In this document: piece by piece, positions 63,887 to 64,000 of the stretch
Layout of the letters: every line of letters begins with the position of its first letter
How positions within the stretch are numbered: position 1 is the stretch's first letter
Assembly: GCA_905479915.1 (NCBI GenBank)
Contig: CAJQOH010000024.1
Span: 20,717-84,716 of the forward strand
Length of the DNA: 64,000 bases
Direction of reading: 5' to 3'
DNA from: an uncultured Flavobacteriales bacterium
Lineage (GTDB): Bacteria > Bacteroidota > Bacteroidia > Flavobacteriales_E > Vicingaceae
The notes under the pieces: generated by a model
Database searches by the model: none
What the model saw: the letters and a program-made list of their open reading frames with translations, nothing else
Told to the model about the DNA's origin: nothing
Translations under genes and position numbers: made by a program

Positions 63887-64000
63887 CTAATCAATAAAAA
63901 AATAGGAATTAGATTTACGTATTAAAATTAACCAAGATAACTGGGGTGAACTATCAAAATAGCCAGGTTCTACAGACCTATGTGGCGGAATTAGTCCCCA
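63887..64000. other. Right-edge sequence next to truncated PorP/SprF gene, possible mobile-element end
   Basis: On the minus strand the frame is open for 37 codons from the window edge to the TAG at 63887 but matches no recognised protein. The plus strand holds TGGGGTGAACTATC (63942-63955) and, at the very edge, TGTGGCGGAATTAGTCCCCA (63981-64000). The TGGGG...ACTA block and the TTAGTCCCCA end are inverted with respect to one another, as in the multiple terminal repeats of IS21-type elements. I cannot confirm this without the sequence beyond 64000. Confidence 0.35.

Noticed and set aside
1..64000. Defence islands, prophage, CRISPR arrays, tRNA or rRNA genes
   Set aside because: No Cas, restriction-modification, phage structural or integrase genes, no regularly spaced repeats, and no tRNA or rRNA sequence was recognised.

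Overview
The window is AT-rich DNA from a member of the Bacteroidota, most likely the order Flavobacteriales. The evidence is type IX secretion (T9SS) C-terminal sorting domains on secreted proteins, a PorP/SprF-family membrane protein, PD40/TPR and SPOR-like envelope proteins, a DUF3822-RsmD pair, and the Bacteroidota -7 promoter box TAnnTTTG in front of many genes. No rRNA, tRNA, CRISPR array or complete insertion sequence was seen. Genus and species cannot be read from the sequence.

Layout. (1) 1-17.1 kb is mostly core genome: the end of a DUF2797 gene, a kelch/T9SS protein, an M42 peptidase, ribD with a DMT transporter and a YigZ-type protein, a PD40 envelope protein, an operon of a small membrane protein, an EI24/CysZ-like protein and MqnA (futalosine route to menaquinone), purB, an MsbA-like ABC exporter, two lipoproteins, a SPOR-like protein and a beta-barrel protein. 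(2) 17.1-48.7 kb is a large surface-polysaccharide locus, nearly all on the minus strand. It holds a Wzc-type tyrosine kinase, Wzx flippase, Wzy-like polymerase, initiating sugar transferase, Wzi-like outer-membrane protein, at least six glycosyltransferases, a WbpB/WbpD/WbpE-like set for a diacetamido-uronic acid, two AsnB-type amidotransferases, a two-domain oxidoreductase beside an alpha/alpha-toroid protein, acyltransferases, three methyltransferases, a 2-oxoglutarate oxygenase, and an MBOAT/SGNH O-acetylation pair. (3) 48.7-64 kb returns to core genes: an OmpA protein, a RecD-like helicase, DUF3822-rsmD-MATE, a MerR regulator, a frameshifted T9SS adhesin-like gene, the guaA-LysM/PBP1-LETM1-like operon, and a 5'-truncated PorP/SprF gene next to what may be the end of a mobile element.

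How the genes fit together. The locus looks like a complete Wzx/Wzy-type pathway apart from an outer-membrane exporter (Wza) and the first steps of uronic acid synthesis (WbpA and WbpI), which must lie elsewhere if present. The WbpB/D/E set between two AsnB-type enzymes suggests a uronic acid that is amidated. The MBOAT-SGNH pair suggests O-acetylation.

Points worth a second look: the single-base frameshift near 57,143; the broken PorP/SprF gene at the right edge; -7 boxes sitting only 4-10 nt before start codons (predicted leaderless mRNAs); a glycosyltransferase whose N-terminus lies in a short repeat; a YigZ-type gene without a conventional start at the expected place; and a nested inverted repeat at 26,280-26,339. 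I found no wholly new defence or mobile system; the most distinctive assembly is the polysaccharide locus.
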